Shown here: positions 35,035-43,711 of the stretch, piece by piece | How positions within the stretch are numbered: the stretch's first letter is position 1 | How the letters are laid out: the number at the start of each line of letters is the position of its first letter | Source of the DNA: an uncultured Clostridia bacterium | GTDB taxonomy: Bacteria; Bacillota; Clostridia; Oscillospirales; Butyricicoccaceae | Length of the DNA: 44,029 nt | Direction: 5' to 3' | NCBI GenBank assembly: GCA_944375715.1 | Contig: CALWAP010000015.1 | Coordinates: forward strand, 1-44,029 | Made by a program: the position numbers and the translations under genes | The notes under the pieces: generated by a model | Database searches by the model: none | What the model saw: only the letters and a program-made list of their open reading frames with translations | What the model was told of the DNA's origin: nothing

Positions 35035-35071
35035 ATAAAAAAGCCTTGGGCAGCAAACGCTGCTCAAGGCT
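35035..35071 (-). terminator. Terminator after folC, abutting the spoIIAA ribosome binding site
   Basis: The stem AGCCTTG plus GCAGC pairs with GCTGC plus CAAGGCT around the loop AAAC, followed on the minus strand by TTTTTTATT. The T-run ends only a few bases before GGGAGGTGA. Confidence 0.85.
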
Positions 35072-35096
35072 ATTTTAATATTGAAAGGCTTTATTT

Positions 35097-36389
35097 TTAG
35101 GCGGATACTGTCGTATGGCCGAGTACCGTTTCCTTTACCTCCCCTATCATGTAAAGGGAGCCGCATGCGACTATGACCTCATCTTTTCCACAGGTCTCCA
35201 ACGCTTCCCTGGCAGCTTTAGATGGGCTGTCTGCCACTGATACGCATGAACACTTTTCGGACGCGATCTTGGCTGTCACGCCGGGGTCAAGGCTGCGGTA
35301 GCTGTCCGGCCTTACGGCAATGAAGCGATCAGCTTTAGAAGCCACCATTTCAATGCACTTTCTGTAATCCTTGTCTTCCAGCATGCCCATGATGACCGTT
35401 ATCTTCCTGCCGCTCATCACATCGTCAATGACGCGGCAAAGGGAATTGGCGCCGTCTTCATTGTGCGCCCCGTCGATAATTAACAACGGATCCCTATGCA
35501 GAACTTCGCACCGGCCGACAAAAGAGGTTTTTTCTATGCCTCTTTTTACATTCTCATACCCGATGGCATAACCCCGTTTTTCCAGCTCCTCGCAAACGGC
35601 TATAACGGTCAGCGCGTTATTTATCTGATGCCCTCCTATAAGGGGCACAAAATAATCTCTGCCCTTATAGATAAAGTGGGAACCGTTTCCGTCCATCAGA
35701 AGCACACGGCAAAAGTTTTTGTCAGGAATATTAGGCGTTATGCCCAGCGATCTGCATTTGTCCAAAAGGACTTCCAAAGCCTCTGTCGGAAGATCGCAGT
35801 AAAGCACAGCCGAGCTTCCCTTTTTTATTATGCCGCTTTTCTGCCCGGCTATTTCAGCCAGGGTATTGCCCAGGATATTTGTATGATCAAAAGACACAGA
35901 TGTTATGACTGCAACCTCGGGCGGGTCTATGACATTTGTTTTGTCGTTAAGCCCACCTATCCCGGCTTCCAAAACCACAAAATCGCATCCCATTTTGGCA
36001 TACCAATAAAGCGCTATAACGGTGACCGTTTCAAACTCGGTGCATTCGGCTATTTCCTTCTTGACCTGTTCAAAGGCAGGCAGGGTCTCCTCTACAGCTT
36101 TTGTCAGCTCTTCCTTGGGTATTAAATGACCATTAAGCTGTATCCTTTCACGGAAGTCAACAACATAGGGTGAAATAAAAAGCCCTGTTTTGTATCCTGC
36201 CTCGGTCAGCACATTGGAGGTCATCGTCGCCGTGCTGCCCTTTCCGTTGGTCCCGGCGATATGGACAAATTTCAGCTTCTTTTGGGGATTACCCAATACC
36301 TCCAGCACCCTTTTTATCCTGCCGAACCCGTCCCGCGCTCCTGTTCTGGTAGCGCCGTGTATGAAATTCAGAGCTTCTTCATAAGTCAT
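35097..36389 (-). CDS. folC: Folylpolyglutamate synthase / dihydrofolate synthase
   Basis: A 430-residue Mur-ligase-like enzyme that adds glutamates to folates. The P-loop is HIAGTNGKGSTA, the Mg and substrate stretch SFDHTNILG, and IIDGAHNEDGA and the late GSLYMIGEV complete the signature. It begins six bases after the valS stop, so valS-folC form one T-box-controlled unit, and it supports the folate-based one-carbon genes in this window. It ends at a strong terminator. Confidence 0.94.
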   Translation of the reverse strand: MTYEEALNFIHGATRTGARDGFGRIKRVLEVLGNPQKKLKFVHIAGTNGKGSTATMTSNVLTEAGYKTGLFISPYVVDFRERIQLNGHLIPKEELTKAVEETLPAFEQVKKEIAECTEFETVTVIALYWYAKMGCDFVVLEAGIGGLNDKTNVIDPPEVAVITSVSFDHTNILGNTLAEIAGQKSGIIKKGSSAVLYCDLPTEALEVLLDKCRSLGITPNIPDKNFCRVLLMDGNGSHFIYKGRDYFVPLIGGHQINNALTVIAVCEELEKRGYAIGYENVKRGIEKTSFVGRCEVLHRDPLLIIDGAHNEDGANSLCRVIDDVMSGRKITVIMGMLEDKDYRKCIEMVASKADRFIAVRPDSYRSLDPGVTAKIASEKCSCVSVADSPSKAAREALETCGKDEVIVACGSLYMIGEVKETVLGHTTVSA

Positions 36390-36395
36390 TTTATT

Positions 36396-39029
36396 TTACC
36401 TCAAATTGCTTATGCTCTCTTCGAGCTTTGTGAGATGTTCACGGTATCCCGAAAGCTTCTGCCTTTCGGCCTGGACAACGGCCTCGGGCGCTTTGGAAAC
36501 AAAGCCTTCATTGTTGAGCTTATTTTCGGTCCTGGATATCTGGTTTAAGATATTTTCCTTTTCCTTGTTAAGCCTTGACAGCTCCTTTTCAATATCAACC
36601 AAATCGCTCATGGGCATATATACCCTGGCAGCCGATGTGACAACCGAAACCATACCGGCCGAATCTTGGGGGGCCTTTTCGGTAAAGGTCACCTGAGAAG
36701 CATAGGCCAGCTTTTTGAAAATCATCTCAGCATTTTCAAATACTCTCCTTTGGTCAGCAGTTATTATAAGCTCGGCCTTCTTGGAGGGGGGAACATTCAT
36801 TTCGGCACGGCGGTTTCTGACCGACCTTATGACCTCCATGACCTGCTCCATGGCCCTGGCTTCTTCGGGATAAACATGGCTTGCGTCATATTCGGGCCAT
36901 TTGGAAACCATGATCGAGGGACCTTCGTGAGGCAATGCCTGCCATACCGATTCGGTTATAAAGGGCATAAAGGGATGCAGCAGCTGCATGGTGCCCGACA
37001 GTACATGAATAAGCACTCTCTGGGCATTTTCCGAAGCCTTGGCATTTTCCTTGTCATTAAGCCTTATCTTTGAAAGCTCGATAAACCAATCGCAGAAGTC
37101 ATCCCAAATAAAACTGTAAAGTTTGTCAGCCGCAATGCCCAGCTCATATTTATCTATATTTTCGGTAACGGCTTTGATAAGCTCATTGTAACAGGTCAGA
37201 ATCCATTTGTCCTCGGCCGTCAGCTCGGAAGGCAGATTGCCGTCCTCGACTGTCAGGTTCATAAGCACAAAACGGGAAGCGTTCCATATCTTGTTTGCAA
37301 AATTTCGGTTGGCCTCGACCCTTTCATTATAGAAACGGGCGTCATTGCCAGGACCTATGCCCGTTACTATCGTGAACCTCAATGCATCGGCACCGTACTT
37401 GTCGATTATCTCGATGGGGTCGACACCATTGCCCAGCGATTTGGACATCTTTCTTCCCAGATTATCCCTGATAAGGCCGTGTATAAATACCTTGCTGAAG
37501 GGCTTTTCGTGCATATGCTCCATGGCCGAGAAGATCATCCTCGAGACCCAGAAGAATATTATGTCATATCCCGTAACAAGCACGTCAGTCGGATAGAAAT
37601 AATCAAGCTCGGGCGTCTTTTTAGGCCATCCCATCGAGGCGAAAGGCCACAGGGCCGAGCTGAACCAGGTGTCAAGAACATCACTTTCCTGCCTGAGGTT
37701 TGTACTGCCGCACTTTTCGCAGGCATGAGGCGCATCTTTGCAGACCATCATATGCCCGCAGTCTTCACAGTAATAGGCAGGTATGCGGTGTCCCCACCAA
37801 AGCTGGCGGGATATGCACCAATCGTGGACATTCTCCATCCAATTCATATATATCTTGGAGAAACGGTCAGGCACAAAAGAAATATCCCCGCTTTTTACTA
37901 CATCCATGGCGGGGCCGGCCAGCGGTGCCATCTTAACAAACCATTGATCTGATGCCATAGGTTCGATATTTGAATGGCAGCGGCTGCAAGTCCCGACATT
38001 GTGCTTGTAATCCTCAATTTTGACAAGATATCCCTGCTCTTCCAGGTCGGCAACGACAGCTTTCCTGGCTTCCTCCCGGGTCATGCCGCAGTATTTGCCG
38101 CCCTCTTTTGTAATCTTTCCTTCCTGGTCGATTACAAAAATGTGCTCCAGATCGTGCCTTTGCGCCATTTCAAAGTCATTGGGATCGTGGCAGGGGGTCA
38201 CCTTGACGCAGCCCGTACCAAACTCCCTTTCGACATAACTGTCCGCAAAAATCGGTATGGGCCTGTTCATAAGGGGCAGTATAGCATTTTTCCCTACAAG
38301 ATGTTTGTAGCGTTCGTCATCGGGATGGACGGCTATGCCGGTGTCTCCCATCATCGTCTCCGGACGTGTGGTAGCGATTATCACATACTCATCGCTGTTT
38401 TCAATAGGATACCTGATATACCAAAGATGGCCGGCCTGTTCTTCGTATTCAACCTCCGTATCGGAAATGGCGGTATTGCAGTGAGGGCACCAGTTGACTA
38501 TACGATAGCCTTTATAAATAAGCCCTTTGTTGTAAAGCTTTACAAAAACTTCCCTGACAGCCTCGTTATACTCATCATCCATCGTAAAACGCAGCCTGTC
38601 CCAATCGCACGAAGCACCCAGCTTGCGAAGCTGCTTGAGTATTCTCGAGCCGTACTTTTCCTTCCAATCCCAACAAAGGTTTACAAAAGCCTCGCGCCCA
38701 TAATCAAACCTTGTTTCGCCCTTCTTCCTCAGCTCTTCCTCAACCTTTATCTGAGTGGCTATGCCGGCATGGTCGGTTCCGGGCATCCACATGGCGCTAT
38801 ATCCCTGCATTCTTTTTGTCCTTATAAGAATGTCCTGCAGGGTATCGTCAAAGGCATGGCCCATGTGAAGCTGCCCCGTGACATTGGGAGGGGGGATAAC
38901 TATCGTAAAAGGTTTTTTGTCGGGATCTATCTCGGCATGAAAGAACCCGCTTTCTTCCCAAAACTTATAAAGCGCCTCTTCTGTGGCGTGGGGGTCATAG
39001 GTTTTGGGGAGCTCATGTTTTTCATTCAT
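36396..39029 (-). CDS. valS: Valyl-tRNA synthetase
   Basis: An 877-residue class I synthetase. The HIGH-type motif is PPPNVTGQLHMGHAF, the KMSKS motif GRKMSKSLGNGVDP, and GTDHAGIATQ is a ValS hallmark. The editing domain (about 190-330) includes TTRPETMMGDTGIAVHPDD. The C-terminal coiled-coil arm (about 805-877) is present. AAGGAGAG precedes the ATG. Expression is controlled by the valine T-box leader immediately upstream. Confidence 0.97.
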   Translation of the reverse strand: MNEKHELPKTYDPHATEEALYKFWEESGFFHAEIDPDKKPFTIVIPPPNVTGQLHMGHAFDDTLQDILIRTKRMQGYSAMWMPGTDHAGIATQIKVEEELRKKGETRFDYGREAFVNLCWDWKEKYGSRILKQLRKLGASCDWDRLRFTMDDEYNEAVREVFVKLYNKGLIYKGYRIVNWCPHCNTAISDTEVEYEEQAGHLWYIRYPIENSDEYVIIATTRPETMMGDTGIAVHPDDERYKHLVGKNAILPLMNRPIPIFADSYVEREFGTGCVKVTPCHDPNDFEMAQRHDLEHIFVIDQEGKITKEGGKYCGMTREEARKAVVADLEEQGYLVKIEDYKHNVGTCSRCHSNIEPMASDQWFVKMAPLAGPAMDVVKSGDISFVPDRFSKIYMNWMENVHDWCISRQLWWGHRIPAYYCEDCGHMMVCKDAPHACEKCGSTNLRQESDVLDTWFSSALWPFASMGWPKKTPELDYFYPTDVLVTGYDIIFFWVSRMIFSAMEHMHEKPFSKVFIHGLIRDNLGRKMSKSLGNGVDPIEIIDKYGADALRFTIVTGIGPGNDARFYNERVEANRNFANKIWNASRFVLMNLTVEDGNLPSELTAEDKWILTCYNELIKAVTENIDKYELGIAADKLYSFIWDDFCDWFIELSKIRLNDKENAKASENAQRVLIHVLSGTMQLLHPFMPFITESVWQALPHEGPSIMVSKWPEYDASHVYPEEARAMEQVMEVIRSVRNRRAEMNVPPSKKAELIITADQRRVFENAEMIFKKLAYASQVTFTEKAPQDSAGMVSVVTSAARVYMPMSDLVDIEKELSRLNKEKENILNQISRTENKLNNEGFVSKAPEAVVQAERQKLSGYREHLTKLEESISNLR

Positions 39030-39052
39030 TTATATCTCTCCTTTTTAATACA

Positions 39053-39302
39053 ATAAAAAAGCCCGCAGCGATAAAATCGCTACGGGACGAAAGAATACTT
39101 CCGCGGTACCACCCATATTCGCAAAATGCGCACTCAGAGCCCAAAAGCCCTTATGCCTTAACGCGGCAAAACGGCAGGACTTACTTTTACTTCTGCCCTG
39201 CGGCTCCGGGGCGACCTTCCTCTGCCTTTTCACGGACGCTTTCACCAAACGCATCCTCTCTGCGCTTTCAAAGCAAAGTACTGCTCCCCTTCTCCGCCAT
39301 TA
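39053..39302 (-). promoter_or_regulatory. Valine T-box riboswitch
   Basis: The minus-strand leader of valS. The T-box sequence GGGTGGTACCGCG is at 39102-39114. A terminator CCCGTAGCGAT/ATCGCTGCGGG with T-run occupies 39054-39086. Stem I contains AGAGAGGATGCG, GGTGAAAGCGTCC and an AGTA motif. A GUC codon at 39213-39215 lies where the specifier loop is expected, consistent with tRNA-Val. Uncharged tRNA-Val should favour the antiterminator and so valS-folC expression. Confidence 0.92.
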
Positions 39303-39307
39303 TAACC

Positions 39308-39336
39308 ATTATAACGGCAAAGAGCCCTTTTGTCAA
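39308..39336 (-). promoter_or_regulatory. Sigma-A promoter of the valS leader
   Basis: TTGACA (39331-39336), a 17-base spacer and TATAAT (39308-39313): a full consensus match. It lies inside a larger inverted repeat of GCAAAGAGC/GCTCTTTGC that also spans the end of the yedF transcript. Confidence 0.85.
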
Positions 39337-39375
39337 CAAAACAAAAGAGCTCTTTGCTTTTGTGAGGATAAATGA

Positions 39376-39942
39376 TCAGACTGTAATGACCTTGCTGACC
39401 TGCTGCATGGCGGTCAGTATATCATACATGTTGCTGACAATACCGGCCTTTATCTCCTCGGCAATGCCAAAGAAGTTCAGGCATGTCCCACAGACCATAA
39501 CGGTGCAGCCCTTGTCAATAAGGGCATTGAGATGATCTGCCGTTTCCTGCTCGCAGGCAAGCCTTACGCCGCCGTTCATCAGCAGGACATAGGAAGGAAT
39601 ACTGTCCGACTGCGTCAGGGTATAAAGCATCATTTTTGCCAGGTTCCCGCCCAGGGTATCGTCTCCGCTTCCGACGGTATTCTTGTTGAAGAATACGGCA
39701 TAGGCGCCGCCTTCGGTACTTTCAGAAACCTCTCCGGAAGGCGCTGAAAACTCAAGAGTATATTCGCCTTCGCCGTTTATAACATTAAGCGTGCAGCCCT
39801 TAGCTCCGGCAAGCCTTGTCAGATTGCCGACAGCCGTTTCATTATCGACCGTAATGGAAAAAGGCTGACCCTTTTCCATTTCTTTTTTGGCCAGGATAAC
39901 CGGCATGGGGCAGGGCTTGCCCTTGGCATCGATATTAACCAT
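39376..39942 (-). CDS. yedF: YedF-like sulfurtransferase-family protein (TusA domain plus DsrE-like domain)
   Basis: A 188-residue protein. Residues 1-72 are a TusA/SirA domain with the conserved GKPCPMPVI motif (C11). Residues about 80-188 are a DsrE-like domain with VLLMNGGVRLAC and MVCGTCLNFFG. This fusion is the form annotated as a selenium-metabolism partner (the YedF family linked with selD), but its chemistry is not established, and no selD or selenocysteine gene is seen here. GGAGCAATT lies before the ATG. Monocistronic. Confidence 0.85.
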   Translation of the reverse strand: MVNIDAKGKPCPMPVILAKKEMEKGQPFSITVDNETAVGNLTRLAGAKGCTLNVINGEGEYTLEFSAPSGEVSESTEGGAYAVFFNKNTVGSGDDTLGGNLAKMMLYTLTQSDSIPSYVLLMNGGVRLACEQETADHLNALIDKGCTVMVCGTCLNFFGIAEEIKAGIVSNMYDILTAMQQVSKVITV

Positions 39943-40342
39943 AGTAAATTGCTCCTTTTATAATAGTTATATATTAAGAATAATACCCTTCACATCGAAA
40001 GTCAATAAACGGAGCAATCGGTTGTTTTAATAACTATTTATGCTTTTATTGTCTTTTTCGATTATCTTTACGGCATCCGCCATGCTGCTGGCTTCTTCCC
40101 CAAAAGCCGTATAGATGCCTTTCAACACCCCCTATCAGGATAACTTAAACATTCTTTTTTCTTTTTCAATAACCAAAAAGCCAACAGCAGCTTGCTGTCT
40201 GCCTGCTGCCTTACGCCGGAGCGCGTGCCGGTAATAACTGCGGATTGCGCCATACTCAAAAACAAAATTGTGCCTTTGTCAAATAATCCCTGGATCGCCG
40301 CTGCTGCCTCGCAAAACAAATTGAAGATATTCAAAAATATCC
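39943..40342. other. Gene-poor stretch, possibly a decayed gene
   Basis: 400 bases with no intact gene. On the minus strand a frame that stops at 40122 reads GVRQQADSKLLLAFWLLKKK, and the next frame continues, after a shift, as GIYTAFGEEASSMADAVKII down to a stop near 40027. This could be a frameshifted relic or chance; I do not recognise the family. Confidence 0.3.
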
Positions 40343-40371
40343 TTGACATTTCTGTTTACCCATATTATAAT
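40343..40371 (+). promoter_or_regulatory. Sigma-A promoter of tRNA-Gly
   Basis: TTGACA (40343-40348), a 17-base spacer and TATAAT (40366-40371): full consensus, 14 bases before the tRNA. Confidence 0.85.
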
Positions 40372-40385
40372 CAATATCGTTCGAT

Positions 40386-40461
40386 GCGGATTTAGCTCAT
40401 CTGGTAGAGCGCCACCTTGCCAAGGTGGAGGTAGCGAGTTCGAGCCTCGTAATCCGCTCCA
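40386..40461 (+). tRNA. tRNA-Gly (anticodon GCC)
   Basis: A 76-base tRNA with encoded CCA. The acceptor stem is GCGGATT/AATCCGC, the anticodon stem CCACC/GGTGG holds the loop TTGCCAA (anticodon GCC), and the T-loop is GTTCGAGCC. Confidence 0.96.
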
Positions 40462-40465
40462 TTTT

Positions 40466-40492
40466 AAAAGATGCCTTTGGGCATCTTTTTTT
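40466..40492 (+). terminator. Terminator of tRNA-Gly
   Basis: The stem AAGATGCC/GGCATCTT has a four-base loop and a T-run of seven. Confidence 0.85.
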
Positions 40493-40545
40493 GTTTGCTT
40501 TATTGTAACCTCTTAGGAGGTATTACCTTGTACCAAAAAAATGCC

Positions 40546-40919
40546 TCAATCGGCGGTTTGCAGTTTCTGCTTTATACAATCACCGATATCCCCAGAGTTT
40601 ATTTTAAGTAAAAAGGAAAACTCGTCATTAATTATTTTTTCGTCTCGTTTAAGCGTTTCACTGTCGACAGCCGACAATCCTCTTTTCTTGCCATGGATTT
40701 GAGATAAAGGCTGCTTGCCAAAACCAGCAGCTCCCTTTCGTCGCGTCGCACGAGTATACGCCTGAAATCGGCTGCCCTCTGTCTAGGATCCTCAATTCAC
40801 GGCATTTTTATCCCTTTTATGCTAAAGATTACAGCATCTATCTTGGCCGGCGAAAAAACAGGTTTCATACGACAAACAAGCTTTTCACTCCCTTGATATA
40901 AAAATAATTTATGTCTCAT
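40546..40919 (-). pseudogene. CarD-like transcription regulator pseudogene
   Basis: Reading leftward from ATG at 40919, one frame gives MRHKLFLYQGSEKLVCRMKP onward to a TGA at about 40798-40800. It continues in the same frame as IEDPRQRAADFRRILVRRDE, ELLVLASSLYLKSMARKEDC and RLSTVKRLNETKK to a TAA near 40635. Shifting frame at the A-run, it resumes IINDEFSFLLKINSGDIGDC and ends at 40546. The helical C-terminus resembles the CarD/CdnL family. One in-frame stop and one frameshift make it a decayed gene. The usual N-terminal RNA-polymerase-binding domain is not clear. No good ribosome binding site. Confidence 0.5.
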
Positions 40920-41022
40920 CATAAATATTCACAAATATATTATATCAAAGCCGCAAAAAGATTCAAAAGTGATTTTTCCTAACAAGGTGTCTGTTTTCTT
41001 GACCCTTAAAATATATTTATTC

Positions 41023-41057
41023 ACAAAAAGGGCGGAAGAACCAATCTTCCGCCCTTT
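41023..41057 (-). terminator. Terminator of glyA
   Basis: The 13-bp stem AAAGGGCGGAAGA/TCTTCCGCCCTTT has a five-base loop and TTTTTG on the minus strand. Confidence 0.88.
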
Positions 41058-41079
41058 AAATCCAAGCGCAAACGCCTGA

Positions 41080-42330
41080 TTAGTCAATATTGTAAATGGG
41101 GTGCTTGCTGCACATATCCATGACACACTCACGGATATAATCAGCCTTATTATCAAAGTCGCTGGCTGCCAGAGCAATAAGTTCAGCAATCTTGACCATC
41201 TCAGCTTCCTTGAAGCCCCTGGTGGTAACAGCAGGAGTACCGACCCTTATACCACTGGTAACAGTGGGCTTTTCAGGATCATTGGGGATGGAGTTCTTGT
41301 TGACTGTGATATAAACCTCATCAAGACGCTTTTCAAGCTTCCTGCCGGTAATATTGAAGTTCCTGACATCGACCAACATCAGATGATTGTCGGTGCCGCC
41401 CGAAACCAGCTTGAAGCCCTGCTTCAGAAGCTCGTCAGCCAGAACAGAAGCATTCTTTATAACCTGCTTCTGATATTCCTTAAACTCAGGCTTGAGGGCC
41501 TCACCAAAGCAAACGGCCTTGGCAGCGATTATGTGCATCAAGGGGCCGCCCTGTGTGCCAGGGAATACAGCCTTATCGATGGCCTTAGCCAGCTCTTCCT
41601 TGCAGAGGATCATACCGCCCCTGGGGCCTCTGAGGGTCTTGTGGGTGGTTGTTGTCACAACATCAGCATAAGGTACGGGGTTCATATGCAGCCCAGCAGC
41701 TACCAGGCCGGCAATATGAGCCATATCGACCATAAGGTAAGCGCCTACATCCTTTGCTATTTCAGAGAACTTCTGGAAATCAATAGCCCTGGGGTATGCC
41801 GAAGCACCGGCGATAATCATCTTGGGCTTGCACTCCTTAGCTATCTTCCAGACCTCATCATAGTCGATCATCTCAGTCTCTTCATTGAGGCTGTAAGGAA
41901 CTATATTAAAATAAGAACCGGAAATATTGACAGGGCTGCCGTGGGTCAAATGGCCGCCGTGATTAAGGTTGAGGCCCATAACCGTGTCACCCGGCTTTAC
42001 AAGAGCATAATAAACAGCCAGATTGGCCGAAGCTCCGCTGTGGGGCTGGACGTTGGCATGCTCAGCTCCAAAAAGCTTGCAGGCCCTCTCGCGTGCAATA
42101 TTCTCCGCCACATCGACCTTCTCACAGCCGCCATAGTACCTCTTCCCGGGATAACCTTCGGCATACTTGTTGGTAAGGCATGTACCCATCGTCATCATGA
42201 CAGCGGGGCTCACAATATTCTCCGAAGCTATAAGTTCGATATTGCGAACCTGTCTGTCAAATTCCGACTTGACTGCCGCACCTATCTCGGGATCAAATTT
42301 GGATATAAAATCCATATTTTCCTTCACCAT
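41080..42330 (-). CDS. glyA: Serine hydroxymethyltransferase
   Basis: A 416-residue PLP enzyme that interconverts serine plus THF with glycine plus 5,10-methylene-THF. The PLP lysine lies in [63 protein letters not shown] and the late [13 protein letters not shown] are family blocks. The ATG at 42330 follows GGAGGT; a start at 42396 lacks a site. It works with the gcv operon in glycine/serine one-carbon exchange. Confidence 0.97.
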   Translation of the reverse strand: MVKENMDFISKFDPEIGAAVKSEFDRQVRNIELIASENIVSPAVMMTMGTCLTNKYAEGYPGKRYYGGCEKVDVAENIARERACKLFGAEHANVQPHSGASANLAVYYALVKPGDTVMGLNLNHGGHLTHGSPVNISGSYFNIVPYSLNEETEMIDYDEVWKIAKECKPKMIIAGASAYPRAIDFQKFSEIAKDVGAYLMVDMAHIAGLVAAGLHMNPVPYADVVTTTTHKTLRGPRGGMILCKEELAKAIDKAVFPGTQGGPLMHIIAAKAVCFGEALKPEFKEYQKQVIKNASVLADELLKQGFKLVSGGTDNHLMLVDVRNFNITGRKLEKRLDEVYITVNKNSIPNDPEKPTVTSGIRVGTPAVTTRGFKEAEMVKIAELIALAASDFDNKADYIRECVMDMCSKHPIYNID

Positions 42331-42451
42331 TGTCTTTACCTCCGTTATAATTTTTGCTTTAGTGCAATAAACATCTACGATTTTATCATATACCAAAACA
42401 TAGTGTCAGGTCAAGTAATCGGGCAAAAAACTTTTTAAAGGCCAAACAAAC

Positions 42452-42997
42452 CTAAAAAATCACCTTGTTCACCCTCATGTCAAAAGTATCGATTGGCAGT
42501 CTTTCAAGAATAAACGGCGGATAGCAAATCCCGCAGGTAAAAGCCTTAGTTTTTGCCATAAACCTGTCGTAATATCCACCTCCCTGCCCAAGACGCTCGC
42601 CATTTTCCGTAAAGGCCAACGCTGGCACCACGGCAAAATCTATATTTTCAAAACCCTCATCGGGCAGATCTACAGGCGGCTCCATAATGCCGTAAGAACC
42701 CTTTTGCAACATATCCAAAGAGGTTATCCTTACAGCGTCCATCTCCCCGTTTTCGCGGCATCTGGGAACCAAAAGCTTTTTTCCCTGCTCCAATATGTTT
42801 CTTAAAATTCCAGATGTCTCCGGTTCACCACCATAGGAAACAAAACAAAAAACGATTAAGGCGTTTTTATACTCGTCCATAGTAAAAATCTGATCCTCTA
42901 TCTCTTTGTCCCACTGCTTCCTGAGTTCCGGGTCAAGCTTTTTCCTTTGTGACCTGATCTCTTTACGCAGTTGGGCCTTTTCCTCGCTTATATTCAT
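42452..42997 (-). CDS. 5-formyltetrahydrofolate cyclo-ligase
   Basis: A 181-residue enzyme of the 5-FCL/MTHFS family that converts 5-formyl-THF to 5,10-methenyl-THF with ATP. KAQLRKEIRSQRKKL at the start and the nucleotide/Mg motif ERLGQGGGYYDRF are diagnostic. Three clustered ATGs lie after GGAGG at 42997, 43003 and 43006; I prefer 42997 for its spacing. It lies 121 bases upstream of glyA on the same strand, another folate gene. Confidence 0.92.
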   Translation of the reverse strand: MNISEEKAQLRKEIRSQRKKLDPELRKQWDKEIEDQIFTMDEYKNALIVFCFVSYGGEPETSGILRNILEQGKKLLVPRCRENGEMDAVRITSLDMLQKGSYGIMEPPVDLPDEGFENIDFAVVPALAFTENGERLGQGGGYYDRFMAKTKAFTCGICYPPFILERLPIDTFDMRVNKVIF

Positions 42998-43068
42998 AAA
43001 CATCATTCCTCCGGCATTTTTACATTCGTATATAAAATAGCACAATTCATCGGTGATTTAAAGGGATA

Positions 43069-43100
43069 AAAAAAGCGGCAGGTTTCTCTGCCGCTTTTTT
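43069..43100. terminator. Terminator after the TVP38-like gene
   Basis: The stem AAAAAAGCGGCAG/CTGCCGCTTTTTT has loop GTTTCT; both strands have T-runs, and the minus-strand use follows the TVP38-like gene. Confidence 0.85.
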
Positions 43101-43711
43101 CAAAGCATTGAACCTATCATCTTGCTCAGCATATTTCCAGCTGAAAACAAAACCAAACTGTACACCGCAATGGAAGGGGGTTTTGTCAGAAAAATTATAG
43201 CTGAGAACTTTTTAGGCGTCATATTGGTAAGACCTGCCAGGAGGCACAATGTATCATCTGGGAAAAAGGGAAGCAATATGGACAAGGCAAAGAATCGTTC
43301 AAACCCCTTGCTGTTTTCAATTTTACCTATGTATTTGTTATATGTCTGTTCGTCTACCAGCTGTGTAACCAGCCTTTTCCCGTACTGCCTGGCAAGATAA
43401 AAATTTATGCCCGAACCTATACAGACTCCAACATAATTAAGAACAAACCCCCAAAGCGGGCCAAAAACCAAAACTCCCGTCATAAGTGTGACTCCGCCCG
43501 GTATGAAGGGCAACACCACCTGCATTATCTGTATGATAACAAATACTCCGGGTCCCAAAGGCCCCGCCTTCCATACAAACTCCCTCATGGCGTTAAGGTC
43601 GCGAAACCAGCCCATGTACCAGCCAAGAATCGCTGCCGCCACCATTACTGTTATTATCACGATGGTCAATGTATTTATGACATTTTTTGAAAATACCTTT
43701 TGCATATCCAT
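43100..43711 (-). CDS. TVP38/TMEM64 (VTT/DedA-superfamily) membrane protein
   Basis: A 203-residue protein with about five to six hydrophobic segments. The family core reads VVLPFIPGGVTLMTGVLVFG, then VGVCIGSGINFYLARQYGKR and LSILLPFFPDDTLCLLAGLT, with the FPDD loop typical of this group. DedA-superfamily members are thought to move lipid carriers or lipids across the membrane; the substrate here is unknown. The ATG at 43711 shares bases with the upstream kinase stop (TGATG), so it is co-translated with it; 43705 is an alternative. Confidence 0.85.
   Translation of the reverse strand: MDMQKVFSKNVINTLTIVIITVMVAAAILGWYMGWFRDLNAMREFVWKAGPLGPGVFVIIQIMQVVLPFIPGGVTLMTGVLVFGPLWGFVLNYVGVCIGSGINFYLARQYGKRLVTQLVDEQTYNKYIGKIENSKGFERFFALSILLPFFPDDTLCLLAGLTNMTPKKFSAIIFLTKPPSIAVYSLVLFSAGNMLSKMIGSML

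Noticed and set aside
37974..39056. Plus-strand open frame opposite valS
   Set aside because: Antisense shadow; valS is certain on the other strand.
40122..40349. 75-codon minus-strand open frame before tRNA-Gly as a real gene
   Set aside because: No ribosome binding site, no family match, and protein-like sequence appears to continue in another frame; treated as possible relic.
40798..40800. In-frame TGA of the CarD-like relic as selenocysteine, given yedF nearby
   Set aside because: A second lesion (frameshift) is present, no selenocysteine insertion element was recognised, and the CarD family has no such residue.
41101..42438. Long plus-strand open frame opposite glyA
   Set aside because: Mirror of glyA codon bias; composition is unlike a protein family and it crosses the glyA promoter region.
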